This document shows, in pieces, positions 51,837 to 60,449 of a stretch of 64,000 nucleotides of DNA. The stretch's first letter is position 1. Every line of letters starts with the position of its first letter. The stretch is from UBA6107 sp034430175 (GTDB taxonomy: Bacteria > Chloroflexota > Anaerolineae > Anaerolineales > Anaerolineaceae). The notes below the pieces were generated by a model, which saw nothing but the letters and a program-made list of their open reading frames with translations, was not told where the DNA came from and ran no database searches. The stretch is taken from assembly GCA_034430175.1 (NCBI GenBank), contig DAOUFI010000024.1, forward strand, positions 38,025 through 102,024. The letters are read 5' to 3'. The translations under genes were made by a program, and so were the position numbers.

Positions 51837-52892
51837 ATGAACCTTGATCATTTTGAAAAGTTTCACGAGATCGATGTAGATGAAATGTTGCATGAGATTG
51901 ATAGACTACCGGAGCAACTTGAAAATGCCTGGGCTCTTGGTTTTAAACAGTCATTGCCGGCTATGGATGAAATATCGGCTGTTGTAGTGGCGGGGATGGG
52001 GGGCTCGGCTATTGGGGCTGATCTTTTGGCTGCCACCGTCGTGGACATTTGTCCCATCCCGGTGGTGGTGCATCGTGATTATGGCATTCCTGCCTGGGCA
52101 AAACAACACAACGTGCTTGTAATCTTGTCTTCCCACTCAGGTAATACTGAAGAAACGCTTTCGGCATTCGATCAGGCAAGCGCGGCGAATTGCCAGATTT
52201 TAGCAATCTGTACAGGTGGAAAACTTCAGACTCGCGTAGTCGACGAGGGTTATCCCGTATGGAGTTTTGAGCACCACGGGCAGCCCAGAGCCGCAGTGGG
52301 CTACTCTTATGGACTTTTATTAGCGCTTTTTGTTCGCCTTGGACTGATTCCAAATGTTGAAGCGGAGGTAAAGGGCGCGATCAGCGCAATGAAAGTAGAA
52401 AGAGAGAAACTGAAAGCTGAATGCCCGGTTCGTAACAACCCTGCCAAGCGATTGGCCGGTCAGATGGTTGGTCGTTCAATAACGATCTTCGGTGCCGGTC
52501 ATATGGCCACAGTGGCCAGACGCTGGAAATGCCAGCTAAATGAGGTGGCCAAAACTGTAGCTTCTTATGAGCCCTTGCCTGAGGCAGACCACAATACTCT
52601 GGCAGGCATTTGTTATCCACCCGATGAAATCAATAAGTTGATGGCACTATTCATCCATTCTGACTCGGACCATTCAAGGAATCAACTACGATTGAATTAC
52701 ACTCGTGAAACGATGATGGTTGAGGGGATCAATACCGACAGCTACACAGCCACCGGAAAATCAAAGATCGAACAGTTATGGCGGGCAATCCAGTTTGGCG
52801 ATTACACAGCCTATTATCTGGCTATTGCTTACAATACGGATCCTACTGCAATTCCACCAATCTCGAACTTGAAGCAATTGATGTCAAAATAA
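51837..52892 (+). CDS. Bifunctional phosphoglucose/phosphomannose isomerase
   Basis: 351 residues with two SIS domains. VVVAGMGGSAIGADLLAA opens the sugar-binding domain, VILSSHSGNTEETLSAFDQA binds the phosphate, AVGYSYGLLLALFVRLG follows. The C-terminal half has WKCQLNEVAKTVA with the conserved Glu and PEADHNTLAG. Such PGI/PMI enzymes occur in archaea, actinobacteria and Chloroflexi and supply fructose-6-P and mannose-6-P, the latter for mannose-containing glycans. The frame extends 12 codons upstream, but ATG 51837 is preceded by GGGA and fits the family. Confidence 0.9.
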   Translation: MNLDHFEKFHEIDVDEMLHEIDRLPEQLENAWALGFKQSLPAMDEISAVVVAGMGGSAIGADLLAATVVDICPIPVVVHRDYGIPAWAKQHNVLVILSSHSGNTEETLSAFDQASAANCQILAICTGGKLQTRVVDEGYPVWSFEHHGQPRAAVGYSYGLLLALFVRLGLIPNVEAEVKGAISAMKVEREKLKAECPVRNNPAKRLAGQMVGRSITIFGAGHMATVARRWKCQLNEVAKTVASYEPLPEADHNTLAGICYPPDEINKLMALFIHSDSDHSRNQLRLNYTRETMMVEGINTDSYTATGKSKIEQLWRAIQFGDYTAYYLAIAYNTDPTAIPPISNLKQLMSK

Positions 52893-52945
52893 GCGGAAAA
52901 GGGGCCTCCTAAAAAGTAGCCAACAATAAAGGGAAAACGAAAAAT

Positions 52946-52976
52946 AAAACTGGCGGACTAAACAGCCGCCAGTTTT
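52946..52976 (+). terminator. Rho-independent terminator
   Basis: AAAACTGGCGG / CCGCCAGTTTT, an 11-bp stem with a nine-base loop; ends the PGI/PMI transcript and marks the border of the gene-poor region. Confidence 0.82.
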
Positions 52977-53017
52977 GCTATATTATGAGTGTATTACTAG
53001 GCTTCTCTCTTTGCATA

Positions 53018-53290
53018 TTACTTTATCTTAGCGACATCAGAAAACGCAGTTTCTTTTAAGTAGCACAAACAAATCTGAGTAGGCATTATAGGCGTTGCCT
53101 CAACGGTTGTAATTTTACGATTGGAAAGATAAAGGGCAAGTGGTTTCATTTCTAAAGCAACACCCATGTCAATGATGACCAACTCAAAGAGATTTTCCAA
53201 TCTATGATCCGAATAGTTCAATGTAGGTTTAAAGCCACTTTGCTCTTGTTGACCAGCACTGACTGCGGAATGTGGAACATCTGTGATGGC
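53018..53290 (-). pseudogene. Remnant of a LysR-type regulator (effector domain end)
   Basis: Minus-strand frame reading ITDVPHSAVSAGQQEQSGFKPTLNYSD, then HRLENLFELVIIDMGVALEMKPLAL and a normal-looking stop after CYLKETAFSDVAKIK. The segment GFKP-x-ySDHRLENLFELV-x-xDMGVAL matches the last third of LysR substrate-binding domains (hinge strand, then the helix starting 'ienll.lV..G.Gva'). The frame closes with TAA just upstream of the shown start, and no HTH domain or first effector half is found within the next 700 bases, so the gene is truncated. Confidence 0.5.
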
Positions 53291-53527
53291 AGCGTTGAGA
53301 TTATGGAGACATTACACATCAGCACAACTACCCCTATGCTTACGAGTCAGTTGTCTATGAACAGGCAGGAGATCCGTGACTCGTTCCTTATGTAATTCCG
53401 CTTAGTATCAATTTAATTAAGTTTGCACCCAAGCTGGTTCTATCGACAGAAGGTACCCAAGGAGGTAACGCCAGGGTGCAGGTCGGGGCATGATACAAGG
53501 CCATCGAATTATTAGCCGGGGAGGTTG

Positions 53528-53767
53528 ATGTTTGATCTAAACCATTTAACCATGATCATCAGACCGATCCACTTCTGGCTGTGCTACCGTGAATCACTCG
53601 AGGCTACTCTCCACCTGACCGAAAAGTCCGAAGAACTGGATGCTCTAATTGATCTAATGGGTGCTGGACCTGACGCCGCGAAAGGAATGATCTTCCTAAA
53701 GGGGACATTTCTACTTTGGTTTAACACCTTAACAAAATACCTTGACGCAATATACCATTATGATTAA
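53528..53767 (+). CDS. Hypothetical 79-residue protein, uncertain
   Basis: Open frame MFDLNHLTMIIRPIHFWLCY...SLEATLHLTEKSEELDALIDLMGAGPDAAKGMIFLKGTFLLWFNTLTKYLDAIYHYD. GGGGAGG lies three to four bases before the ATG and a strong terminator follows 60 bases after the stop, so a plus-strand transcript is plausible. No family is recognised. It may be a fragment of a decayed gene; upstream DNA (53300-53520) shows only broken frames. Confidence 0.28.
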   Translation: MFDLNHLTMIIRPIHFWLCYRESLEATLHLTEKSEELDALIDLMGAGPDAAKGMIFLKGTFLLWFNTLTKYLDAIYHYD

Positions 53768-53830
53768 TATTTGTGCAAAGTGATGAAGCTCACTTTGTAT
53801 TAAATTCATTTGCCGGTTTTCCCGGATGAC

Positions 53831-53872
53831 AGCTTCTATCAACGAAAAGATTGTTGGTAGAAGCTTTTTTTG
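53831..53872 (+). terminator. Rho-independent terminator
   Basis: AGCTTCTATCAAC / GTTGGTAGAAGCT, 13-bp stem with one wobble-type position and a nine-base loop, then TTTTTTT. It serves whatever transcript covers the uncertain ORF at 53528. Confidence 0.8.
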
Positions 53873-53901
53873 TGCTACCTCCAACATAGAAAAAGGAAGA
53901 A

Positions 53902-55110
53902 ATGAAAGAGAAGCAGAATAACTCCCTTATTGCACCTAAAAAGTTAGCAATAAATTTGATTCTTCTCCTCGGCTTGGTCAGCGCTTTAGGAGATATCACT
54001 TATGAGACAGGACGAAGCATAAGTGGCCCTTATTTAGCATTTCTTGGTGCCAGTGCGACGATTATTGGACTCGTTTCTGGCTTAGGCGAATTTCTTGGAT
54101 ATGGGCTGCGACTGGTGTCTGGCTATCTGGTCGACCGTACGCGCTCATATTGGATTGCCACATTCATTGGTTATGGTTTGCTCGTCAGTATTCCACTCCT
54201 TGCCTATACAAACCATTGGGAATGGGCTGTCTTTCTTCTGCTGTTGGAACGTGTTGGCAAAGCGATTCGCACACCGGCCAGAGATACAATCCTTTCGCAT
54301 GCCACTCATCAAATCGGTCGTGGTTGGGGGTTTGCTATACATGAGGCTTTAGATCAGATTGGAGCAGTGATTGGTCCACTTTTATTCACTGCTGCTTTCT
54401 TACAACGGAGTAGTTACCACGACGGTTTCAATATCTTATGGATTTCGGCTTTATTGACAATATTAGCTCTCGTGATTGCACGGAAGCTAGTTCCTGAGCC
54501 AGAGAAATTAGAGAATAATCCTAGCACAGACTCATTGACAATTCCCGGTCAAAAAAAACCTCTTCCTCAAATATTTTGGGTGTATGGATTGTTTACCTTC
54601 CTAGGCGTAGCTGGGTTCGCAAATTTTCAGATTATTTCCTACCATTTGGTTAATAAGTCTGTAGTTCCAGTAGCGCAAATTCCAATTTTATATGCTGTTG
54701 CAATGGGCGTTGATTCGGTGGCAGCGTTGATGGTGGGAAAGATCTATGACAAAATTGGTTTTAAATCTCTCGTGATCATTCCTTTCCTAACGCTTCCGAT
54801 TCCCTTTCTGGTTTTTTCTAATCAGTATTACCCGGTAGTTGTCGGGATTGTTTTATGGGGCATTGTAATGGCAGTTCATGAAACGATTATTCGCGCAGCA
54901 ATTGCCGACCTTATTCCAACTGAAAGGCGAGCTTTTGCTTATGGCATCTTTAATACAATTTACGGAGGCGCTTGGTTCCTTAGCGGGATTGTTGTTGGAG
55001 TGTTGTATGATATATCCATAGCATGGATATCTGCTTATGTGGTGATAATCGAAACCGCCGCGCTTTGTTTATTTATAATCGCAAAAAAAAATTTAAAGGC
55101 TGCGAGCTAA
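53902..55110 (+). CDS. MFS transporter
   Basis: 402 residues, 12 helices. It begins with ALGDITYETGRSISGPYLAFLGASATIIGLVSGLGEFLGYGLRLVSGYLVDRTRSYW, containing a motif-A-like loop (SGYLVDRTRSYW), and KAIRTPARDTILSHAT. This start is characteristic of a group of uncharacterised MFS proteins in bacteria and archaea. Likely an exporter; substrate unknown. GGAAGAA precedes the ATG. The 3' end overlaps the convergent pseudo-pyrophosphatase gene by four bases. Confidence 0.85.
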   Translation: MKEKQNNSLIAPKKLAINLILLLGLVSALGDITYETGRSISGPYLAFLGASATIIGLVSGLGEFLGYGLRLVSGYLVDRTRSYWIATFIGYGLLVSIPLLAYTNHWEWAVFLLLLERVGKAIRTPARDTILSHATHQIGRGWGFAIHEALDQIGAVIGPLLFTAAFLQRSSYHDGFNILWISALLTILALVIARKLVPEPEKLENNPSTDSLTIPGQKKPLPQIFWVYGLFTFLGVAGFANFQIISYHLVNKSVVPVAQIPILYAVAMGVDSVAALMVGKIYDKIGFKSLVIIPFLTLPIPFLVFSNQYYPVVVGIVLWGIVMAVHETIIRAAIADLIPTERRAFAYGIFNTIYGGAWFLSGIVVGVLYDISIAWISAYVVIIETAALCLFIIAKKNLKAAS

Positions 55111-56564
55111 CCAACTAATGGCGTCACAGCTAAACATCGTCGCATTGCTTCGAAGCATCTGTGAAATGCTACATCAGCCGAATAGGGAAATCTTAATGTA
55201 ATACGATGAATTTCCCTTGATTGCGACAAACTTAACTCTATGTATGAGTTTAAAATTGATCCTACATATTCTACAGTCGCAATTTTTGCGAAAGAAATGT
55301 TTTGAATTATCGTTGGTTGTTGATCGGTGTCTGATACTACTAAAAGCCTAGAACTCGTCACAACCAGAACTTGAGCGACCCCATTATTTTCAAACCAGGC
55401 TGGCCATAATGCCCAGGCATAAATTTGTTCTGCAGGTAAAAGCAGAGAAGGTAACGCCTCAGAGAAATGCTGGTGAATTGTTTTATCTTCTTTCACGCTA
55501 TTACTGGCTGGATCACGTAAGAGTGGTAATTCATCCGGAACAGGTAAGGTTGAGCGTTGTATAGCTCGTGGTTTGATTTTTGAAAGAGAGAAATTTTCCA
55601 AGAAACTGATCAGTTTATAAATATCTGATTGAGTAAATAATGGAGACTCCCATTCTAAGGATGAACAACCATCCTGTGCTTTCCACTTAGACCGCAGAAG
55701 GATAACCTCATCAGCCAAAGTCTCGGCTGAGACTTCGACTAAGCGTTCCAATACTCCTAATTGGGCTCTAAAACCATACCGAACACCACTATTGCCTAAT
55801 GGAACCAATTCAACGAGTTGAATTAAACGTTGAGTCGTCAGAATGAGTACACCTTCTCGAAGTTTCTCGCGTCCTAACCAGGAGCGTAGACGTTGACTAT
55901 ACATGGTTGGACGATGCACTGCATACAGGATCCTTTCATCCTTATCTAGATACTCACTTACATAATGTTGAATATGGTAGGGAAGTTGAAAGAATGTATA
56001 TTCGGCAGCGGTGTAGTGGTCTGTTTCAGCATAGCTCGTAATGTGTTTTTTTGAATCAACTGGTTTCCAGGCAGGTTGTGAAGTTCCACCTTTATTATGT
56101 TTTGCTTTTGCCAGTCGGTAATTTATTCGCGTTTGTTTGATCCACGGTTGAAGTTCATCTATGTTTAACCAACGTATATTATGTATAGAAGATGGTTTCA
56201 AGATTTCCTCAATCTCTTTTCGCCAAAATTCTGGTAAATCTAGCATCGAGGAGGTTGAAGTGAACTGTTTATCCTGTAAAGCTACTGCAATTAAATGAAT
56301 GTATGTGTCATTAGTCTGTATTCCACCTAACAATCGGGCAGAAACTTGTGTATGCAGTGGGTGGGAGGTTTCTCCAAGTAGAAAGACCTGAGCTGGTTCA
56401 TTTTGGTCGGTAAGAGTATCAGGCAAGAAAGCAAGATCAAAGGGCAATGGTACTTCTGGATAAGAAAAATTCATTAACCGTAAAAAGCCATGATCATCCG
56501 CTTGATATTCTCCAGTTGTGCGGCCTGACTGTTTGATTTCAATTTCTATGATTGATTTTTTCAT
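55107..56564 (-). CDS. Degenerate inorganic-pyrophosphatase domain fused to PH-like domains
   Basis: 485 residues. Residues ~1-150 align by eye with soluble family I pyrophosphatase: IEIEIKQSG, GEYQADDHGFLRLMNF, YPEVPLPFDLAFLPDTLTDQNEPAQVFLL, RLLGGIQTNDTYIHLIAVAL, DLPEFWRKEIEEIL. The metal-binding DGDPxD motif has become QNEPAQ and the other active-site Asp/Lys positions are lost, so no hydrolysis is expected. Residues ~205-330 and ~370-485 each contain a PH/GRAM-like segment (VLILTTQRLIQLVEL, VLVVTSSRLLVVSD). No TM helix. The fusion may be a scaffold or membrane sensor. This reading rests on manual alignment; the fold should be tested. Confidence 0.65.
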   Translation of the reverse strand: MKKSIIEIEIKQSGRTTGEYQADDHGFLRLMNFSYPEVPLPFDLAFLPDTLTDQNEPAQVFLLGETSHPLHTQVSARLLGGIQTNDTYIHLIAVALQDKQFTSTSSMLDLPEFWRKEIEEILKPSSIHNIRWLNIDELQPWIKQTRINYRLAKAKHNKGGTSQPAWKPVDSKKHITSYAETDHYTAAEYTFFQLPYHIQHYVSEYLDKDERILYAVHRPTMYSQRLRSWLGREKLREGVLILTTQRLIQLVELVPLGNSGVRYGFRAQLGVLERLVEVSAETLADEVILLRSKWKAQDGCSSLEWESPLFTQSDIYKLISFLENFSLSKIKPRAIQRSTLPVPDELPLLRDPASNSVKEDKTIHQHFSEALPSLLLPAEQIYAWALWPAWFENNGVAQVLVVTSSRLLVVSDTDQQPTIIQNISFAKIATVEYVGSILNSYIELSLSQSREIHRITLRFPYSADVAFHRCFEAMRRCLAVTPLVG

Positions 56565-56632
56565 ATGTTTTTTCGACCGGGATTCTTAACAAAAAATAAA
56601 GAATTACCTTTTATATAGAAGATACTTGTATT

Positions 56633-56668
56633 AAAAAACCTCTACTGAATATGTTTATTCAGTAGAGG
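56633..56668 (-). terminator. Minus-strand terminator with no annotated upstream gene
   Basis: CCTCTACTGAAT / ATTCAGTAGAGG 12-bp perfect stem with a six-base loop, followed by TTTTTT on the minus strand only. It lies upstream of the pseudo-pyrophosphatase gene, so it must end a transcript coming from 56.7-57.3 kb. Confidence 0.7.
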
Positions 56669-57290
56669 CCATCAGTCAATGTGACAGTTAATGCGAGCCT
56701 CATCGCTTTTTATGAATTTTATCACGGGTAAAACCATCTGTGTATGGAATTTATCATGAAGATATTTGATAGCAATGCCGTGATTGACTCGAAATCACTG
56801 GCAAACTCATTATTGAGCCCATACGCTGTGGAATAGTTCTTCTAAATTGCTTAATTATTGTCGTCCGGGGCGCAGAAAAGTCGTACTTGACCCTGTCATA
56901 AAAAGTCGCTATCCGACGTCTACTAACTCATATTACTGATCCTCCGGCCTCTTCAGAAGAGCGTCCTTCAGGCCAGGCGTAAGTTCGGAGCCTGTGTGGA
57001 AAACATTCCAAAACTAAAAATTCTTTCATGCCTCTGAGGCTACGAAGCACCCGTTAGGGTAGTGGTTCTCTGGACAGCTCGCCAGGGCAGGCGAACGTTA
57101 TCTAGACGCCTAGTAATGGTCGTTTTAGGTATAAACAAACGTTAATTCCTTGAACTATTTATTTCGGGAGAGGGATTAATGATTAACTCGAAATAATTCT
57201 CTTCTATGAACGTGAACAAATAAATGCTGTGCCGAAGGTTCCCATTGAAATGCTATAATTAATCAAATTTACAATCACGACCTTGAGCAG
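56669..57290. other. Gene-free interval with possible structured RNA
   Basis: About 620 bases without a convincing protein frame on either strand. It contains local inverted repeats, e.g. GGCCT...AGGCC enclosing CTCTTCAGAAGAG (56947-56976) and CGCC-agggca-GGCG (57080-57095). tmRNA, RNase P and SRP signatures are absent. A minus-strand RNA ending at the terminator at 56633-56668 is possible. Nothing else recognised. Confidence 0.35.
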
Positions 57291-57301
57291 GAGAATATAA
57301 G

Positions 57302-58378
57302 ATGGAACGCTTTAAGAATATTCTAGTCGTCTTTAATAGCAAAACTGACAATCAAGCTCTTTTTGATCAGGTTGTGAATTTAGTACAAAGAAATCGGGCT
57401 GCTATAACAGTGGCGGATTTCATTGAAGAAGCACCACCTAGTTTGGAAAAGCAAGGAGTAATGGAACTAACAAGGGAAGCACAGAAGGCAATATTTCCGA
57501 TTATTGAAGAATTACCAAACGACATTTCAATAACACCTGAGACCAAATCAGGGGGTAAAGATTTATCAAGCGGAACGAACGCGATTATGGAATCCACTAT
57601 CGAAATTCAGGAATGGATTAAACAGGAGGAACAACGTAGACTCGAGCAATTTATCTCCGCCTTACAGAAAGTTGGAATATACCCGACAAGCAAAACGATC
57701 GTTGGAATTCCATTCATTGAAATCATCCGAGAGGTATTACTTCAACATCACGATCTGGTTATGATCACTGCTGAAGGCAGCGGGAGTTTTAAAGAGACGC
57801 TGTTTGGTAACACCACCATGCACCTAATGCGCAAATGCCCTTGTCCGGTCTGGGCGATTAAGCCAGGTCAACCTAAGAAAACCAACCGTATTCTGGCAGC
57901 AGTGGATCTGAGCAGTGATGATAAGGAACGCGTTGCACTCACTAAAACAATAATGGAACTGGCTACTTCGCTTTCTCGGTTGTGGCATAGCGAATTACTG
58001 ATCATCCATGCTTGGAGTCTATATGGAGAATCCTTATTAAGAGGACGGGGAGGGGTTTCAAACGAGACAATAAATGAATTGCTTCGAGAGACACAGGATG
58101 CGCATCGACAGTGGTTGATTGAATTATTGCAACAATATCCTTTGGATGACTTGAAACCTGAAGTTTTTTTGTTAAAAGGCGAAGCTGGGACGCTTATCAC
58201 CGAGTTGGTCCAGGCGAAGGCAATTGATCTCATTGTGATGGGTACAGTCAGCCGAGCTGGTGTTTCTGGGTTACTCATTGGTAACACTGCTGAAAAAGTG
58301 CTTCACCAGGTGGATTGCTCAGTGCTGACCGTTAAACCGGAAGGGTTCATCTCACCTGTGAAACCGGACCAGAGATAG
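57302..58378 (+). CDS. Tandem universal stress protein (UspA x2)
   Basis: 358 residues with two Usp domains. The first (~1-185) begins FKNILVVFNSKTDNQALF and ends with LFGNTTMHLMRKCPCPVWAIKPG; the second (~195-350) contains ILAAVDLSSD and the ATP-binding GTVSRAGVSGLLIGNTAEKVL followed by CSVLTVKPEGF. The second domain keeps the G-x2-G-x9-G(S/T) signature, the first less so. Tandem Usps respond to starvation or redox stress. Its neighbours (ferric-reductase-like protein, PsiE-like protein, decayed CBS gene, P-type ATPase) form a stress/ion cluster. Confidence 0.88.
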   Translation: MERFKNILVVFNSKTDNQALFDQVVNLVQRNRAAITVADFIEEAPPSLEKQGVMELTREAQKAIFPIIEELPNDISITPETKSGGKDLSSGTNAIMESTIEIQEWIKQEEQRRLEQFISALQKVGIYPTSKTIVGIPFIEIIREVLLQHHDLVMITAEGSGSFKETLFGNTTMHLMRKCPCPVWAIKPGQPKKTNRILAAVDLSSDDKERVALTKTIMELATSLSRLWHSELLIIHAWSLYGESLLRGRGGVSNETINELLRETQDAHRQWLIELLQQYPLDDLKPEVFLLKGEAGTLITELVQAKAIDLIVMGTVSRAGVSGLLIGNTAEKVLHQVDCSVLTVKPEGFISPVKPDQR

Positions 58379-58418
58379 ATAATGAAAAGATATTTCATGT
58401 GTCAATGAGTAAGAAACG

Positions 58419-59747
58419 ATGAATAAGAGATTATTTCAAGGAATTCTTTGGATAGGCGTCTACATATTTATAGCTCTTGCTCCATTGATCATCTTACTTG
58501 TAGGACCGAGACCTGAGGGGCGTGAATTTTGGCGAGATTTTTCAGTGGGCTTAGGATACTGTGGATTGTCAATGGTGGGATTGCAGTTTGTGTTGACTGC
58601 CCGGATTAAGGTTATCAAAGCTCCATACGGAAGTGATATTGTATATTTTTTTCACCATCAAATTTCAATAATCACGTTCGCGTTGATTGCAGCCCACCCT
58701 TTGATTCTATTTGTTTTTGATCCTCGGCATCTTAACCTCCTTAATTTGGTCACAGCACCATGGGCTGCACGTTTTGGGGTGGTAGCGATTTTTTCTCTTA
58801 TTGCTCTCATTTGTTTTTCAATTTGGCGCAAAAATTGGAAAACCGAATACGATCGTTGGAAAATTTGGCACGGGATACTCGCCATTGGTGTCATGGCTTT
58901 GTCTTTAGTACACATAGAATTGCGAGGTTATTACCTAAACACGCTTTGGAAACAACTCTTTTGGGGAATATATGGGATTTTTTGGATTGGTCTATTAGCC
59001 TGGGTACGGGTTATAAAGCCATTACTATTATTGCGAAAACCATATATCGTTGAAAAGGTCTTATTCGAACGAGGTAACGCTTGGACGATTGTACTTCGAG
59101 CTATTAATCACAATGGATTACGATTCAAACCTGGACAGTTTGCATGGATAACCGCATGGGAGAGCCCCTTTCGTAGTTATGGACATCCATTTTCATTTTC
59201 AGGCAGCGCTGAGGAAAGATCTTTACTGTCGTTTACTATAAAAGAATTGGGGGATTTTACTGCTTCAATTAAAAATCTAACCCAAGGTCAACATGTATAT
59301 GTTGACGGTCCTTATGGCGCTTTCAGTATAGATCGTCATCCTCATTCAAAAGAGCTTATTTTTATTGCTGGTGGTATCGGTATTACACCAATGATGTCTA
59401 TGCTGCGTACCTTAGCTGACCGGGGAGATTCACGGCCCCTGACCTTAATTTATGCCAATAAAACTCTCGAAACAGCAACTTTTCTGGAGGAAATTCAGGA
59501 GCTGCCTGAGAAATTAAACCTTAAGGTGGTTCATGTGCTTGAATATCCACCTGCAGATTGGAGTGGTGAAAAAGGTTTTGTGAACGCTGATATCCTCAGG
59601 CGATATTTGCCTGCAGAACGAATACCGAACAGGGTTGAAATCTTTGTTTGCGGCCCGGGACCGATGATGAACGCTGTGGAAAAAAACCTCACAGAAATCG
59701 GAATTCCTTTCGGTGATTTTCACTCTGAACGGTTTGACCTGGTTTGA
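58419..59747 (+). CDS. Ferric reductase-like flavohaem membrane oxidoreductase
   Basis: 442 residues. The N-terminal six-helix region (~1-210) has paired His in YFFHHQISIITFALIAAHPLILF and KIWHGILAIGVMALSLVHIE, typical of ferric-reductase/NADPH-oxidase haem sites. The C-terminal half is a ferredoxin-NADP reductase module: KPGQFAWITAWESPF-x-YGHPFSFS (FAD), FIAGGIGITPMMSMLRTL (NAD(P)), CGPGPMMNAVEKNL. It moves electrons from NAD(P)H across the membrane, to ferric iron or oxygen in relatives. It is followed by a tiny membrane protein with a strong binding site, probably the same operon. Confidence 0.88.
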   Translation: MNKRLFQGILWIGVYIFIALAPLIILLVGPRPEGREFWRDFSVGLGYCGLSMVGLQFVLTARIKVIKAPYGSDIVYFFHHQISIITFALIAAHPLILFVFDPRHLNLLNLVTAPWAARFGVVAIFSLIALICFSIWRKNWKTEYDRWKIWHGILAIGVMALSLVHIELRGYYLNTLWKQLFWGIYGIFWIGLLAWVRVIKPLLLLRKPYIVEKVLFERGNAWTIVLRAINHNGLRFKPGQFAWITAWESPFRSYGHPFSFSGSAEERSLLSFTIKELGDFTASIKNLTQGQHVYVDGPYGAFSIDRHPHSKELIFIAGGIGITPMMSMLRTLADRGDSRPLTLIYANKTLETATFLEEIQELPEKLNLKVVHVLEYPPADWSGEKGFVNADILRRYLPAERIPNRVEIFVCGPGPMMNAVEKNLTEIGIPFGDFHSERFDLV

Positions 59748-59756
59748 GGAGGAAAT

Positions 59757-59852
59757 ATGCGTCAACGAGCAGCCAAATGGTTGGCTTTTTTAATTGGATT
59801 GATCGTAATTATTTTAGCTATACTCTTTGCTGTTGCTCAGCAAAGCGGGTAA
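59757..59852 (+). CDS. 31-residue single-helix membrane protein
   Basis: MRQRAAKWLAFLIGLIVIILA then ILFAVAQQSG: a basic start and one long hydrophobic helix. GAGGAGG lies five bases upstream of the ATG, nine bases after the ferric-reductase-like stop. The strong Shine-Dalgarno and operonic position support expression. Function unknown; it could be a small subunit or regulator of the flavohaem protein. Confidence 0.65.
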   Translation: MRQRAAKWLAFLIGLIVIILAILFAVAQQSG

Positions 59853-59917
59853 TTCGGTTAAATACTGAAAAGGATTTATCCCATTGTCTGTGGATTATGA
59901 TAATGTAAAGGCGAAAA

Positions 59918-60394
59918 ATGGTGAAATTAATCGGGAAGTTCCTTAATTTATTTGAGCGCTTCATAGTGGCCAGCTTGATTTTCATGATGATCGTGGTAAT
60001 TTTATTGTCCACTTTTGAGTTGGGGCGCATCCTGGTTGTGGATATTATTACTCCCCCCAAATATTTACTTGATATCAATGAGTTACTGGATGTGTTTGGT
60101 TTCTTTATGTTAATATTGATCGGTGTCGAGCTGCTCGAGACCATCCGTGCCTATCTTAATGAACATGAGGTGCATGTTGAAATTGTGCTTGAAGTCGCAT
60201 TAATTGCCGTAGCACGTAAAGTGGTGATTATCGATGTAAAGGAATACTCCCCTGAAACTCTTTTGGCAATTGCAGCAATCGTGTTGTCATTAGCAGGGGC
60301 TTACTACCTTCAGAAGCGGGTTCGCAACCGGCACGAATTTACCGCGGATAAGAAAACGGGCAATATAGCTAAGCAACAGTCAAGTAGCAAGTAA
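59918..60394 (+). CDS. PsiE-like membrane protein
   Basis: 158 residues with four helices. ELLDVFGFFMLILIGVELLETIRAYL and VHVEIVLEVALIAVARKVVIIDVKEYSPETLLAIAAIVLSLAGAYYLQKR match the phosphate-starvation-inducible PsiE family, whose biochemical role is unknown. It follows the 31-residue gene by 65 bases, with no strong binding site (GGCGAAA). It probably belongs to the same stress transcript as the flavohaem gene. Confidence 0.85.
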   Translation: MVKLIGKFLNLFERFIVASLIFMMIVVILLSTFELGRILVVDIITPPKYLLDINELLDVFGFFMLILIGVELLETIRAYLNEHEVHVEIVLEVALIAVARKVVIIDVKEYSPETLLAIAAIVLSLAGAYYLQKRVRNRHEFTADKKTGNIAKQQSSSK

Positions 60395-60449
60395 AGAACT
60401 ACTTAACTATGAAGGTTGGCTCAAATTTCTATAAATACTATTTCCGCTG

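Noticed and set aside
56669..57290. tmRNA or RNase P RNA
   Set aside because: No tag frame, no tRNA-like ends, and no GAGGAAAGTC-type conserved core.
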